Below, piece after piece: positions 1 through 10,697 of a DNA stretch of 64,000 nucleotides (position 1 is the stretch's first letter; the number at the start of each line of letters is the position of its first letter). Under the pieces are notes generated by a model that was given only the letters and a program-made list of their open reading frames with translations, had not been told where the DNA came from and did no database searches. This DNA comes from Haemaphysalis longicornis (taxonomy: Eukaryota; Arthropoda; Arachnida; Ixodida; Ixodidae): NCBI GenBank assembly GCA_013339765.2, contig CM023457.1, positions 59,947,355 through 60,011,354 on the forward strand, read 5' to 3'. Position numbers and translations under genes: made by a program.

Positions 1-643
1 GTGCCTCCGCAGGACGTCGATGGCATCCATCACTTCAATGGCTGTCGGTTTCACCGACACTTCCTCAGGCTCTTGTTCGGAACACTTTTCTTTTCCTTGG
101 AGTGCTCATGTCGCTTACAAGACTCGCCTAATGGTGCACGAACAAAATATTAATGGGGTTATCAGCGAGCACAACCTAGAGCAGCGGCACCATGAGCAAG
201 AAGGCGTAGAAAATAAACTTCAAGTAGGCTTTGGCAGAGGGTGCTGGCGTAGGCAACGATGGAGACATTAAAATAGTGATCGCACTATTATGCAGTCCAT
301 GACCGTTAGCAGTTTGAGCAGCTTCTTTCATCACCTTTAATTGTTGTAAACCGTAGCTTTCACTGGTTTTCTTTCATTTTAGCCTTTTAAGAGTAAATGC
401 GAGTACTGAAGGTTTTCAATGTAGGCTCGAGAGGCAAAATAAAACGTGCCTCGACCGGGATTTCGTTCTTGCTTTTTTGCTGTGACTTCGTTAAATCGGA
501 AGCGCCGCACGAAATTACTTTGTAAAACTGAGATAAAAATACATGCATTTGGCAAAATTTTGATAGAAAACTTGAACAAATTTGTTATATCATGAATTTC
601 GTTAAATCAAGGTCCGTTATATTGAGGTTCAGCTGTACTTGCT
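1..643 (-). mobile_element. Tigger/pogo-like DNA transposon, internally deleted, runs off left edge
   Basis: Read on the minus strand, the element starts at about 643 with CAGCTGAACCTCAATATAAC, which has the form of pogo/Tigger terminal repeats. At 109-80 minus lies a start codon followed by MSTPRKRKVF, typical of the N-terminus of CENP-B-like Tigger transposases. Only ten residues later, in another frame, the sequence reads EPEEVSVKPTAIEVMDAIDV down to the window edge, which resembles a transposase C-terminus. The DNA-binding and DDE catalytic domains are therefore missing, and the deletion joint changes frame, so no working transposase can be made. It probably sits in an upstream MIB1 intron. 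The family assignment is from remembered motifs, not a search. Confidence 0.55.
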
Positions 644-1982
644 GGGAACGAGAAAAACAGGTCATCGCATACGCCTCTCCAAGGTGATATCCAATAAATA
701 TCACTTCTAAAAAAGTGAAGGCAGCTCACACTTATAGCAACAATGATGGGGTAAGGGTCGTTGCGGTGGCATTGAAGGAGCAAATTGGCTGCAATCGGAG
801 ACTTTAACCGTCGTGATGGTCGTGAAGGTTGCGTACAGCTTCGCTACCATTAGCGTGAGCTTCCTTCATTTTTTTTCTCCGGAACACCATGCAAGCGTCT
901 AGCCAGCTAATACGTTACTTCTCTGTAATGATTTGTTGTTACCGAAGTCCTCGTTATCGCGAATAGAATGGCGTTTTAGCAAGAATATAACTAGCCTTTA
1001 CTAGCAGTGTCCAAATGCCAAATTTGGGACTGTAAATTGAATAACAACAGTAAAAACTGACTGTGAATCTAATTGAATGTTTACGAATATGAGTACCTTT
1101 GCTCTAGTGTGTGTAGGTTTGCTAAAACATTATATGGAAAAGAAGGCAACTCAGGCGGTCAGGGCTTCACAGACCTGTGTGTTCATGTGCTAGTAATCCA
1201 AAAAAAAAGGTAAAGATAGCGTGAAAAAAAAAAAAAAAATCTAAACATACAAGGTTAAGGCAAGATGGCAAAGCAGCGTGAATAAATTTTGGGTCATATT
1301 CCTATTAAGAAGTGGGGGTTCCTCAACATGCTGTAAATAGAGGAAATACTACAAGGCTGTAGTACCTCTATGTGTGCTATGACCTCAGTGCAAAAAGCCA
1401 GGAAGTAATAATTCACTTGTTACTATATTGATGGGAAACTTCTTCTTGGCTTACAAATTTATGCAAGTAGCGTTCCAGTTCAGCTAATGTATACGCCAAA
1501 GTTAGCATACACTTCTTTTGTGCAGGTTTCTTTTTTCTCCCCCCCCCCCTCCCCCTCCTTCCAAGTCACGCAGTGCCATGCAGTGAAGCTTGAAAGTTTG
1601 CGTATCGTGTGGCAGAGTGAACTTTTATTTTTTTATTATTCGTAAATTGTGACTGTCGGGAAACTTTGAACACTTTGTACAGTAAAGCAGCACAATGGAT
1701 TGCGTTAAACAACAAACACTATTTGCGGGGTATTCAAAGTTTCAAATTTTTGTACACCCAGCTTCCCGTTTTTTATACACTTCAAATCTTCTTGATTTAT
1801 AGGGCCAGTAGTACCCAGTTGCCGGAGAACCCAACTAGTTTTCTGCCGAGCTTTGGAGCCACGGAGGAAATCGCGCATAACACTCTGCTTCCAGTGCCTG
1901 TGTCGCATTTTCTTGGTTTTGGCATTTTGGCGAGAGAACGTGTTAATTTGTTCTTTCTATCTTCTAACCCTCCTTTGTTTAG
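644..1982. other. Intronic sequence of MIB1, no gene seen
   Basis: AT-rich sequence with an A-run near 1226-1239 and a C-rich tract at 1541-1556. A pyrimidine-rich stretch ending in TTTGTTTAG at 1974-1982 is the acceptor for the next MIB1 exon. No open frame resembles a known protein. Confidence 0.5.
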
Positions 1983-2069
1983 GCTGCGCGTCCCTGATGA
2001 AGAAGTGTGTCCAGTGCCGCGCACAGATTGACAAAATGGTTCCGTTTGCTGTTTGCTGCGGAAGCAAAG
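1983..2069 (+). CDS. MIB1: MIB1 (mind bomb) internal exon: end of second RING finger
   Basis: After a TTTGTTTAG acceptor the exon reads CASLMKKCVQCRAQIDKMVP and FAVCCGSK, then a GTAAG donor at 2070. Vertebrate MIB1 has CASLMKKCVQCRA at the end of its second RING finger, so these are the last zinc-binding cysteines of that domain. The exon is 87 nt: two bases of a split codon, 28 codons and one base of the next codon, which joins in phase to the exon at 4102. MIB1 is a cytoplasmic E3 ligase that ubiquitinates the Notch ligands Delta and Jagged/Serrate and drives their endocytosis in signal-sending cells. Upstream exons (MIB/HERC2, ZZ, ankyrin repeats) must lie left of the window. Identity is very secure. 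Confidence 0.93.
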
Positions 2070-2219
2070 GTAAGAATTTTCTTATTCAGTGGAAATAATC
2101 TACAGAGCTGTTAAACGTTTTTGTTGTTCAATTCTTAATTTTCCATTGCTCACTGGGGGTCGGATGTTTAGGCACATCGGGGCATATCTATGTTAAGGAA
2201 TGCTTTGAGAACAAGAACA

Positions 2220-2715
2220 AGGCCATGGAGACACGATGCAACTTTGTCCTATCTGAAAGAACTAGCCTTTTGTAACTCACTCAGCTTTTATTACAGCTGT
2301 CAAAAACACTTTTTATCTGAAAAATGCTGAAATATTAAAGTACTTTTAAATTTTTCACTACAGTGACGTTATATGGGCAGGAGTGCTGGCATATGGACTG
2401 GCACTAAAAACATTGCTTATCAATGTGCTAAACCGTTCAAGTGATACAATCAGAAAGGACTAGAGGCCCCAGCGTACAATCTCCCAGTCATACATTAGAG
2501 CATACAATCTCCCAGTTGTGTGCATGGCGGCCGGTGGCAGAGGTCCGCAGCCGCCATACACACAAACAAGATTCTGTGACATCATAAAGAAATGGTCACA
2601 AAGTGGTTGGTATCTCACTATTTCTGTGAACATTGCGATAAAATTGGTGTCGTGTAGCCGGGGAAAAGGCTTTTTTTTTAATCAACAAAATGTGTGTATT
2701 GTCTTCAAGGCCCCT
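2220..2715 (+). mobile_element. Degenerate TTAA-type MITE (same family as 54176-55139)
   Basis: The left end AGGCCATGGAGACACGATGC and right end GTCTTCAAGGCCCCT match the ends of the 54 kb element. Internal blocks are also shared, for example GAAAGAACTAG followed by GTAACTCACTCAGC, and ATATGGGCAGGAG followed by GGCACTAAAAACAT. The flanks here (ACAA and TTGA) are not a clean TTAA duplication, so the copy is old or its ends are eroded. It lies in the intron between MIB1 exons 1983-2069 and 4102-4215. No coding capacity is seen. Confidence 0.55.
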
Positions 2716-2904
2716 TTGAGAATGCCACAACAAAATGCGCAGCTTGCAGTAGAACTATTCAGCTGTTAAATTAAGCTATTCAAGTGAAAGTGTAGCACAA
2801 AGAGTTGGGCTACAATGCCGCATAAGCTGTTTAAAAAATACACGCCATCAATGGCCAGGATAGGGAAAGAGGTAGAAACGTGCACGTGGAAAGAAAACAT
2901 CAAG

Positions 2905-3554
2905 GGGGGACATCGCTGTTAAAACTATTTCTTTTATTTTTTAATTAAACTCTGTGAAACTTGTCAGCATTGCCGCTTTTTGCCCACTAATTTCAAATCT
3001 GCTGTTCTTTTTTGAGCCGGTTAATCAGTTCCCAAGATAATAAGAGGTAGTAATTAGCCATTTTTGGAGGAACAATAGACAAACAGTGTTGGCCATGAAA
3101 CTGTAATGTTTATATTTCTCAATACGATGAACCGTCGTGGTGAGTGCAATAAGAGAAGTGGTTTCTTTATGCACCGCTTGGAACTAATCTTACAGCTCAT
3201 TAAACTTTGGTGGCACCAGTGGGAACCATCGAATGCTTGTTTCAAACCCCAAAGTTTATGAGCTGTAAGATTAGTTCCAAGTGGAGCATAAAGAAATTGC
3301 TTCTCTTATTGCACTCACCAGGGTTCATAGCATTGAGAAATATAAACATTACAGTTTCATGGCCAGCACTGTTTTGTCTATCATTCCTCCAAAAATGGCT
3401 AATTACTACCTCTAATTATATTGGGAACTACTTGACCGGCTCAAAAAATAACGGCACATCTGAAATTAGTGGGGGAAAAGCAGCAACACTGTCAATTTTC
3501 ACAGATTTTAATTAAAAATTAAAAGAAATAGTATTAAAAGCAATGCCCTCCCTT
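2905..3554. repeat. Foldback element: ~300-bp inverted arms around a short loop
   Basis: The left arm (about 2905-3213) and right arm (about 3241-3554) are inverted copies of each other. Matching blocks include AATTAGCCATTTTTGGAGGA at 3055-3074 (the right arm carries its complement), CATGAAACTGTAATGTTTAT, GAGTGCAATAAGAGAAG and GGAACTAATCTTACAGCTCA. The unpaired centre is only about 27 bp. It lies in a MIB1 intron and would form a long hairpin in the pre-mRNA. A related diverged copy lies at about 17397-17770. It has no coding potential and resembles a foldback MITE. Confidence 0.75.
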
Positions 3555-3823
3555 AATGTAACTCTCATGTTGTTTGTTCAGCGACATGCAATGGCACAGT
3601 CTTCTTGTAGCTCTCACCGGAGTGCAGCAACGTATCATCGAAGCCATGCACTGATTATATTCAAGGAGGGGCAGTTCTCAACGTCACGTGTGTCGATCAC
3701 CCCAGTCTGTAGTTGGCCATTGTCGTGCACCCTTACCTTACTGACCAGTACTGCCACTCAGTCTGGCATCAGCACAAACTAAACAACACATCAAACTAAA
3801 CAACAGAACACAGTTAGTCATTA

Positions 3824-4024
3824 AGGGTAACAGAGTGGATCCCTAGAGAAGGCAAGTGTGGCAGGGGGCGGCAGAAAGTTAGGTGGGCAGATGAGATCAA
3901 GAAGTTTGCGGGGATAAATTTGTCGCAGTTAGCACAGGTCTGGGATAATTGGAGATTAATGGGAGAGGCCTTTGCCCTGCAGTGGGCGTAGATAGTCTGG
4001 TGATAGTGATGATGATGATGATGA
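3824..4024 (+). mobile_element. 5'-truncated RTE-like LINE: ORF2 C-terminus and GAT-repeat tail
   Basis: The frame from AGG at 3824 to TAG at 3989-3991 is open and reads RVTEWIPREGKCGRGRQKVR, WADEIKKFAGINLSQLAQVW, then DNWRLMGEAFALQWA. The pattern R.GRPxxRWADDIKK followed by W...GEAFxLQW is characteristic of the C-termini of RTE-type LINE polyproteins. A short spacer and a (GAT)n tail at about 4005-4024 follow, as expected for a LINE 3' end. The reverse transcriptase and endonuclease are absent, so this is a dead 5'-truncated copy. It ends about 78 bp before the MIB1 exon at 4102. Clade assignment is from memory. Confidence 0.7.
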
Positions 4025-4101
4025 AACAACACAGGCTTGTTGGGGCCCGTGAAATGCTTGTGCCAACGCACCCTCTCCCTCTCTCGCCCCCCTCCGTCCA
4101 G

Positions 4102-4215
4102 CCAACACCGAGGACCTGGAGGTGAAGAAGAAAGCGGTGAACTTGCGCGGTGCCCTGCCCAAGAACGACATGTCCCTCAACATCTCCAAGTTCCCCGCCG
4201 ACAAGAATGAAAACT
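4102..4215 (+). CDS. MIB1: MIB1 internal exon: charged linker between second and third RING
   Basis: The exon begins after TCCGTCCAG and ends before GTGAGTGG, both good splice sites. It takes one base from the previous exon, gives 37 full codons and leaves one base for the next, so 1983-2069, 4102-4215 and 10339-10457 join in a single frame. It encodes ANTEDLEVKKKAVNLRGALP then KNDMSLNISKFPADKNEN. This is the region between RING2 and the terminal coiled-coil/RING of MIB1. In vertebrates this linker is poorly conserved, and I do not recognise the sequence itself. The call rests on splice signals, phase, codon-like GC-rich composition and position. Confidence 0.8.
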
Positions 4216-5572
4216 GTGAGTGGAGTCTCGCCCTGGCTGTCTTGGAAGCAGTAGTTCAGGCACGCCTCGAGGCTTTTGTGGCCTTTTGGGACTGCGACGG
4301 GCAATGCCTAGCTGTGACACAAAATAGTCGGGTGAGCGTGCACTGTCTTTCATTTGCCCATCTGGTCAGTTTGCCTGTTTAGTTCGAGGCCTTCTTTTGT
4401 CCTTGTACGTGCCTCTTCTCTGTATTTTTTTTCTTGCTCCTTAATCTCCCTTCCGCATTTTTTATATACCCTTTCTTTCTCTTTTAATCCCCCTTTCCCA
4501 CTTCCCTTGTCATGTGTAGGGTATCCAACCGGACTCTTCTCTGGAGTTTAATTTCCCTGTCTTTCCTGTACTATACTCTTATCCTTCCTTCTTTGGCAGC
4601 AGCTGTGTGTAGTCATCATAGCAACAGAATGGACCACTGAGCTCGGAAGGGCGGGGGTAGCGTTTGTGCTTTTGCGGGAGTTGCTGACCTGTCCGTCTTG
4701 GTATCACTTTGTTGTTTGGGCTCAGTGCAGGCCCTTGGTACTAACTGCTGCAGGTCACACAGGTCACATTTTGTGTGAGACCGTAGTGGTGATCCTGTAA
4801 TACTAATACATTTCCTCCAAGCATAATCAATGATACGTTTTAACTGCCTGTTGCTTATACTTGCGTAAAGGTTAGCAGTGAAATGCAGAGCGGAATCTGA
4901 CTCTTTGCCCTTGTGCGTTGCGCTCAAGGCACAGTAGATTGAATGACGATGCACGTTAAGCTAATGTTTCTAATGAAAAAAACATCTTGTCTTCTGAACC
5001 ATTGACTCAGTGTGCAAGCACGCTGTAAACTTTAAAAAAAAATTGCAGAAGGCAGGAGTGTAGACCAACATTACCGAAGCAGGTAGTAGCCTTCACAACA
5101 GCTGTGTACACATTCGTTTTTCATTTTGACAACATCGATGCATTTCACGTGCTAGCTGATACTGGTTGCTGCTACACTCGTCACGTGGCACAAGAGGACA
5201 AGCGAAAACTAAAAAAAAACAGTTTTAAGACAGTTGAGTAAGATGAATAACAGATGAAAAACAGATGAATAAGACAGTAGTCTTATTCACTTTGTTCTTA
5301 TGAGATGCGTGTCCACAACACCCCGGCCAGAATCCTATCTTCCCTATGTATTGTAAATGCCACTACAGCGAGGTCCAGTGCAGCTGAACCTGACTAACGA
5401 AGCTATTCATGCATCCTAGGTACGTGCGAATGTAATTTTTTTCAGGAAATAGTAATTTTTTTCAAATACTACTAGTTTCCGGTCGAAGCAAATATTTTCG
5501 AATCAAAGCGAACACTTGGTGATTTTGAGTGAGAAAACTGAAATTTACAGTGTCTCAAACGCGTTCCAGTAT
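4216..5572. other. MIB1 intron, no gene seen
   Basis: Pyrimidine-rich tracts around 4395-4600 and ordinary AT-rich sequence. A short stretch near 5386-5405 (CAGCTGAACCTGACTAACGA) resembles a pogo-type terminal repeat, but no second end was found. Nothing coding was recognised. Confidence 0.4.
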
Positions 5573-5895
5573 CTACCCCCGTGAAAATGGAAAGAGCATT
5601 TCTATCAAGAAATCATAATTACCGGCTTCATTTCTGACTAGATTTTTAAATTCTAGCTGGAATCGTCAGCTTCTAACTAGAAAAATTCTTAGTCTAGCTA
5701 GAAACAATTATTTCCAGCTTGCGGGGTTTTTTTTTTCTTCTGGCTGGACTAACAAATGCTAGCTGGAAGTAAATCTCAATCCAGCTAGAAATAAACCAGG
5801 AACTGAATTTCTAGCGAGAACTTCTGCTATTTATAGCTGGAGGAAATTTCTGGTTCAATAATCCAGCTAGAAAAAACATATTTTCACCTGGGTAG
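5573..5895. mobile_element. MITE with CTACCC termini and many internal CTAGCTGG-type motifs
   Basis: The left terminus CTACCCCCGTGAAAATGG (5573-) pairs with the right terminus TTTTCACCTGGGTAG (ending 5895), giving imperfect inverted repeats of about 15-17 bp. The 323-bp interior is built from repeated motifs of the form TTCTAGCTGGAA or its complement TCCAGCTAGAAA, in both orientations, at least eight times between 5650 and 5875. There is no open frame. The target duplication is unclear. It lies in the MIB1 intron between exons 4102-4215 and 10339-10457. Confidence 0.65.
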
Positions 5896-7137
5896 CCTAT
5901 CGAAAAATGGAAGGCTCATTTCAGAGGCGTTGCTGAATTTTTCTGTTGACTGAAACAAACGTACAGAAACTATCCTGCTGCTTTTAGCTTTAATAATGGT
6001 AATAAATTTATATGGGGCAACTTTCATCTTATGTAGTGGTCTCAACCACACATGCTTCAGTGTATTGATGTAATGATATTATAAATATACTATAATCTTA
6101 CAAGCTGGCACACGCAATTTGATAAACACGATTCCCTTTTGAGAAAAAAATGTAAATGGCAGTTTTGCGAACTTTTGTGTCACCTCCAGGAAGAAAAACT
6201 GGGCATATGGGACAGCGCAATGCATGAAAAACTAGCCTGATTTATCAACCCTTTCAGGCATTCCGTCATGGCATGATGGGGATTAATACATGAATTTTAA
6301 TTTCATAACACACTTGATCGCCACATGCACAAGGATCTTTTCCGTGAAGGGCATGTCATGCCTGAAATAAAGCCATGAAAAGAGTTTATACCAAAACTGA
6401 CACACAAGTAGGATAATAAACTTACATGGCCACAAAGTACCTTCACCAGTCCACAGTGTCAACACCTTTTTGTGAGAAGGCGTTTTCGTGGTTCCTAGAA
6501 GTGTAAAGCTAGACAAGGTAGTCCTTGGGCGTCGTTTTATTTGAAAACTGGGCTTTGTTGTCAAGAGCGTGTTATCCTGGGCACCTTTAGGGCGCCCACG
6601 TTATCAGGATGGCAAAAAAGAAGCACAAGGACGGAGTTGGATCTATGCCAAGGAGACAAGAGGGGATAGTTGGGGTCCGTGAACCCGTGGCTTCGTTCAG
6701 AGATAAGAGCACGCTGTTTGTCTGCTTTTTGCGCTAAACGAAGACATGGTTTAGCGCTTTTTGCGCTAAACGAACACCTGATTGCATTCCTGAGCAGCTT
6801 GCTAATTCATCACCCATGAGCTGAAAAAGCATTCTGTAGCACTGCGAAATTTTTTACAGACGCATAAAAATCTTCCTGATGGCATAGCTGGCTTCTTTTG
6901 GAAATAGGTCGTTTCCTTACGGAAATAAGCAGTAAACAAGGAACGCATTTTGGTTTATCTAGTTCCCACTAGATGGCACTAGCTGTCTAGCAAGCGTGAG
7001 TTTTATTTCTGTATTTCACTACAGAGTTGAGATATTCAAAAAATAAGCAATCTAGGCCATTTAGAGCATTTTCGTGGATCTGCAAAACTTTTCGTATTGG
7101 TGCGTGATGGTTTCTAAGCCTGTGGGTCATGAAGTAG
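5896..7137. other. MIB1 intron, no gene seen
   Basis: AT-rich sequence. At 6724-6776 the motif TTTTTGCGCTAAACGAA occurs twice, 40 bp apart, with an inverted partial copy (GGTTTAGCGC) between. No protein or RNA gene was recognised. Confidence 0.4.
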
Positions 7138-8251
7138 TTAAAGGAGCCATGAAGAGAAAATGCAAGTTGGTTTTATTCGAAAGATTTCGTGTTTTATAGT
7201 GCCCCCAGCGCTTGTCCGGATAAAACGGTGCTTTATTCACAGAGAAATTAAACAATTTAGGTTAAAATTTTGATTTTCCCGCTCAATCGTGCGTTATCGT
7301 GGTCCCAAGTGACATCACGGGAACCGACCGCTCTGCAGCCTAGAGTACCTTCATTCACGCATCCGCCGTACAGGGTAGAGACACGTAACGCTGGCGCCGC
7401 CATGTTTGGTTGCTCGCTCGCCGCCGAAGCAAGTCATTGTGTCAAAACCGCGCTAAAATTATCGCCGCAACGCGGTTTACTGAAGAAGTTCGAATCATAT
7501 TGTCTGTTTCGCGTTGCTAGTCTCGTGGGAAACGAAAAGAATAACGCGTTGAGCCCGTTGGCCCAATTGCGGCGGCACGGGACCGTTCAAAGGTTGTCTC
7601 CACCCTGTAGCGGTGTTGGTTTGTTCCCGCGTTTCTTTACGTTCCGTAACCTAGATGGCGCCACCATACCGTGGCAAGCGTTTGGTTTGTTTTTGCCCGC
7701 ATTTAAACCGGGCTTGTTTTTGTTCTGGGAGAAAATATTTGTTCCCTGAAACAGTGCTGGCTCGACAAATGGGGTCACGTAAGACACCGTTGCTTGCGTC
7801 AATCGGCCAGTGTCGTCTGAGACAACCCCAAGCCCCGTAGTGCTGTGCAGCTAAACCAAAGCATGCTGTGCGCAGTACGAACAGCAGAACGCATCAGTAC
7901 TTCTATGTTTACATGTGCTTTCGTAACTTCCACTGTTTGTCCCATCATTCCTATTGCTTTGTAAAGAATGTGCCCTAAATTTAAGCGCAAATCGCTCGTT
8001 CGTCTAGTTTGTAAGCTCTACCTAATTTGCGTCTGCTTCTGCCAGCCTCCGCCAATCGCAGAGCTTAGCCCATGTGACATCACAGGTTCTGTTGCGGGAA
8101 ATGAGCTGGTGGGTCGCATGACCATTCCCGTTTTTCCTAATTATGTAGCTTATTTGAGCGAAGTTTACGTTAAAAGTGGTGTCAGTATGATTCTAACGAG
8201 ACAATCTTTTGAATGAACCAAACTTGTGTTTTCTCTTCATGGCTCCTTTAA
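7138..8251. mobile_element. 1.1-kb non-autonomous element with exact TTAA target duplication
   Basis: TTAA at 7138-7141 and TTAA at 8248-8251 flank an element whose ends are AGGAGCCATGAAGAGAAAAT (from 7142) and the complement of AGGAGCCATGAAGAGAAAAC (ending 8247). The terminal inverted repeats match for about 30 bp with few differences. A TTAA duplication is the hallmark of piggyBac-type insertion, although some other cut-and-paste groups also use TTAA. The interior contains a 159-codon open frame (7270-7749) with no recognisable domain, so I treat it as non-coding. It lies in a MIB1 intron. Confidence 0.8.
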
Positions 8252-8994
8252 GTCCCATAAGGATGTTAGCAGGTGAGTCCCCTTATGCCGTTTGGCCGCA
8301 CGTCACCGGTGCCATGCGGAAAAGCCCGTCACCGGCATCTTAGAATGCCAGTACATGTTTGTGGCTGTCGATCATGAGAGCCAGAAGTGCACTGCCGTAC
8401 CAGTTCTGATTCGCTGGAAAGAATATATTTTGCGTTTGTTTTAGCAAAGTATTTGTCATCATTAATTAGGTACCATTCCATTTATCCGTGCACACTAAAA
8501 ACAACTGTTTGCCCTTTGCGTTTTCAAACTTCGAAATACTGCTTAAAATTTATTCAGTTTTCTACGAGTGCTGTTCAATTTGAAGCCAAATGGAACCTCA
8601 TGTTATGTGCTTCGAGATATGCTAAAGTTTCGAATATTCGCATACTCTTCATGCATTCCCAATCACAGAGATGCCGTTTCACAACGAATGCACGAATGCG
8701 GGTAGCCGCACACTTGGTAATCCTCGGCACCGAGCGGTCATGGAGTAGGTAGTTGTGCTGCCCGGTATCGGCTCGTCGGTATGCCACTGGTAACATTCGC
8801 TAAAGCAAACGAACAGACCAAGGTCACCCTTCCTTAATTTTCGAAGAACTACAAAAACAAAAAAGGGGGGACATTTCCACAGTCCTAGAGGGGCCGTGGA
8901 AACAAAGTGCAAGCTCAGTTCATTAAAAAGCCTGCTTTGTCCAGATTACAAGGATGCCAGTTTCATCACAAACTTTGGACAAATAACAGAGATA

Positions 8995-9804
8995 TCAAAG
9001 GGGCCCTGCAGCACTTACCATCGACTACACGGAATGTATTTCGGGGTAAAGTCTATTGTCCCAGGAACCTCCTGCCGCATGAATTATGAAAATCCATTCA
9101 CTATCACCGGAACTACGCGCGATGAGAAATCGCGCCTAATTGTTCCGTCTCAACTCAACCGCGGACAACACGACAAAAACTGCGCGATTTCTCCCGGAGA
9201 GGGAGGCGGCTCGCGGCGTTCTCTTCGGCAGGCTTCGATACACCACAGGCCGGGGAATTATCTCCTTTTCTCTGCACCGTGGAGCGGTCTATGTCCAGTC
9301 AGGTGCCGCGAAAAAGCAGGCATGGCTGCCTGCTCGCAAGCGCGCGCTCAGTCTGGTAGAGCGTTTTTGAAGCAATAAACATTTGTTGTCGAGTGGTCTC
9401 GTTAAAAGGGGAGTATTGAGTTCGTCACTCAAACTCCGTGCGCACTCAAAACACAAAAGAAACGCCAAAACTGTGCATACAGGTTCAGGCATAGAAGAGG
9501 TTGGTACACAGCGCCGACGATGGCAGATTGTCGCAGGAAATACGAGAAATAAGCCGCGAAGTTGACCAGCGACAGTCAATAAGACAGCCATGGCCCCAAT
9601 GACGTCGTTTGGGCCATGCCAGGGGTGCATAATGAGGAAAACTGAAGAGAGCACAGTTGGTCTTTTCGCGTTTTTCACAGCGATTTGCGAGCTCACCGCT
9701 TCACGTGCGCGTGTAATATTTGGCTGAGGTATTCCTGGCAGTGTAATCTGAACGTCGCGCAGGCTTACTTGCACTGCTCAAAGAGTGTTGCTGGGTCCCT
9801 TTAA
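8995..9804. mobile_element. 0.8-kb TTAA-type element
   Basis: The left end AGGGGCCCTGCAGCACTT starts at 8999 after TCAA (8995-8998). The right end AAGAGTGTTGCTGGGTCCCT finishes at 9800 before TTAA (9801-9804). The inverted ends match at about 14 of 18 positions, and the left target copy differs from TTAA by one base, so the insertion is older than that at 7138. No transposase is recognised. Just outside the right end, 9815-9910 resembles part of the interior of the TTAA elements at 2220 and 54176. Confidence 0.6.
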
Positions 9805-10338
9805 GAAAAACACATGGACCGCTGGCAACTTCCCAGCCGCTTTTTAGGGATTTCTCCATGGCATCACAGAATCTTGTTTGTGCAATTGGTGACTGCCGGC
9901 ATAAGCCACCAACAATAAACATGGCTGGGCAACGTTAGTGGGGCCTCAATAGTTCCGTTCGGTCGTATCACTAGAACGCTAACGTGCAGTTAACGCACCG
10001 ATAAATGTGTTGTTTTCAGTGCTGGCCCATATGACATCACTCGTGCTCATGATACATCACTGCAGCGCAAAAATTTGAAATTTTCTCAACATTTCTTGCG
10101 CTTTCCCAGTTGAAGATGTCTTTTTCCGCTGGAATGTAGCTAAGCGAGTTAGCGAAGACAATTGAGCAAAGTGGTGTATTGCCGTCGCGGCCCTTTACCC
10201 GCCAGCTTGTCTGATACCCTCCCAATCACACGAAGGACAGAGGCTGGGAGTCTGTATTAACGCAATGCTTGGCAGTCTTCTTCAGTGTTGTGTAGCCCAA
10301 GTTCCGCTTCATTCCAACCGTTCCTTCCCTCTTTGCAG

Positions 10339-10457
10339 CGCCTCCTGCACCCATTCGTTCCGGAGTGCCCGGTCCGCTGATGAACAACGGGGCCCACGAC
10401 AACACGGTCCACGACTATCAAAAGCTCCAGCAGCAGCTACAAGATATCAAGGAGCAG
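10339..10457 (+). CDS. MIB1: MIB1 internal exon: linker and conserved QLQDIKEQ helix
   Basis: After CCTCTTTGCAG the exon reads SPPAPIRSGVPGPLMNNGAH then DNTVHDYQKLQQQLQDIKEQ, and ends before GTACTACTG at 10458. Human MIB1 has VQKLQQQLQDIKEQ immediately before its last RING, an exact family signature, probably a short coiled coil. The exon carries two bases of a split codon plus 39 codons and ends in phase 0, matching the next exon, which begins with a whole codon. The alanine/proline/glycine-rich first half is lineage-specific linker. The donor GTACTA is weaker than GTAAGT, but the phase and the homology across the junction support it. Confidence 0.93.
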
Positions 10458-10697
10458 GTACTACTGTGCAGCGGCAGGACAGTTTTGTTCCGCCTCCCAC
10501 CTTTTATTTGTTCGTGCAACTGGAAACTGGAAACTCGTTACTTTTGATCTGGCATTCCTGCCATCTGCTACAGTCTACGCCCATTACAACAGACCCTCTT
10601 AACCCGGAAATAAACATCCGTGGTATCCAACTGGGGGAAGGTGAGGGACAAGGTGTGTATGAGCAGAAAAGTGGGTACTTTGACCGATATTGCATAT

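Noticed and set aside
7270..7749. 159-codon open frame inside a TTAA element
   Set aside because: No transposase features (no DDD/DDE pattern, no cysteine-rich tail). It is probably accidental.
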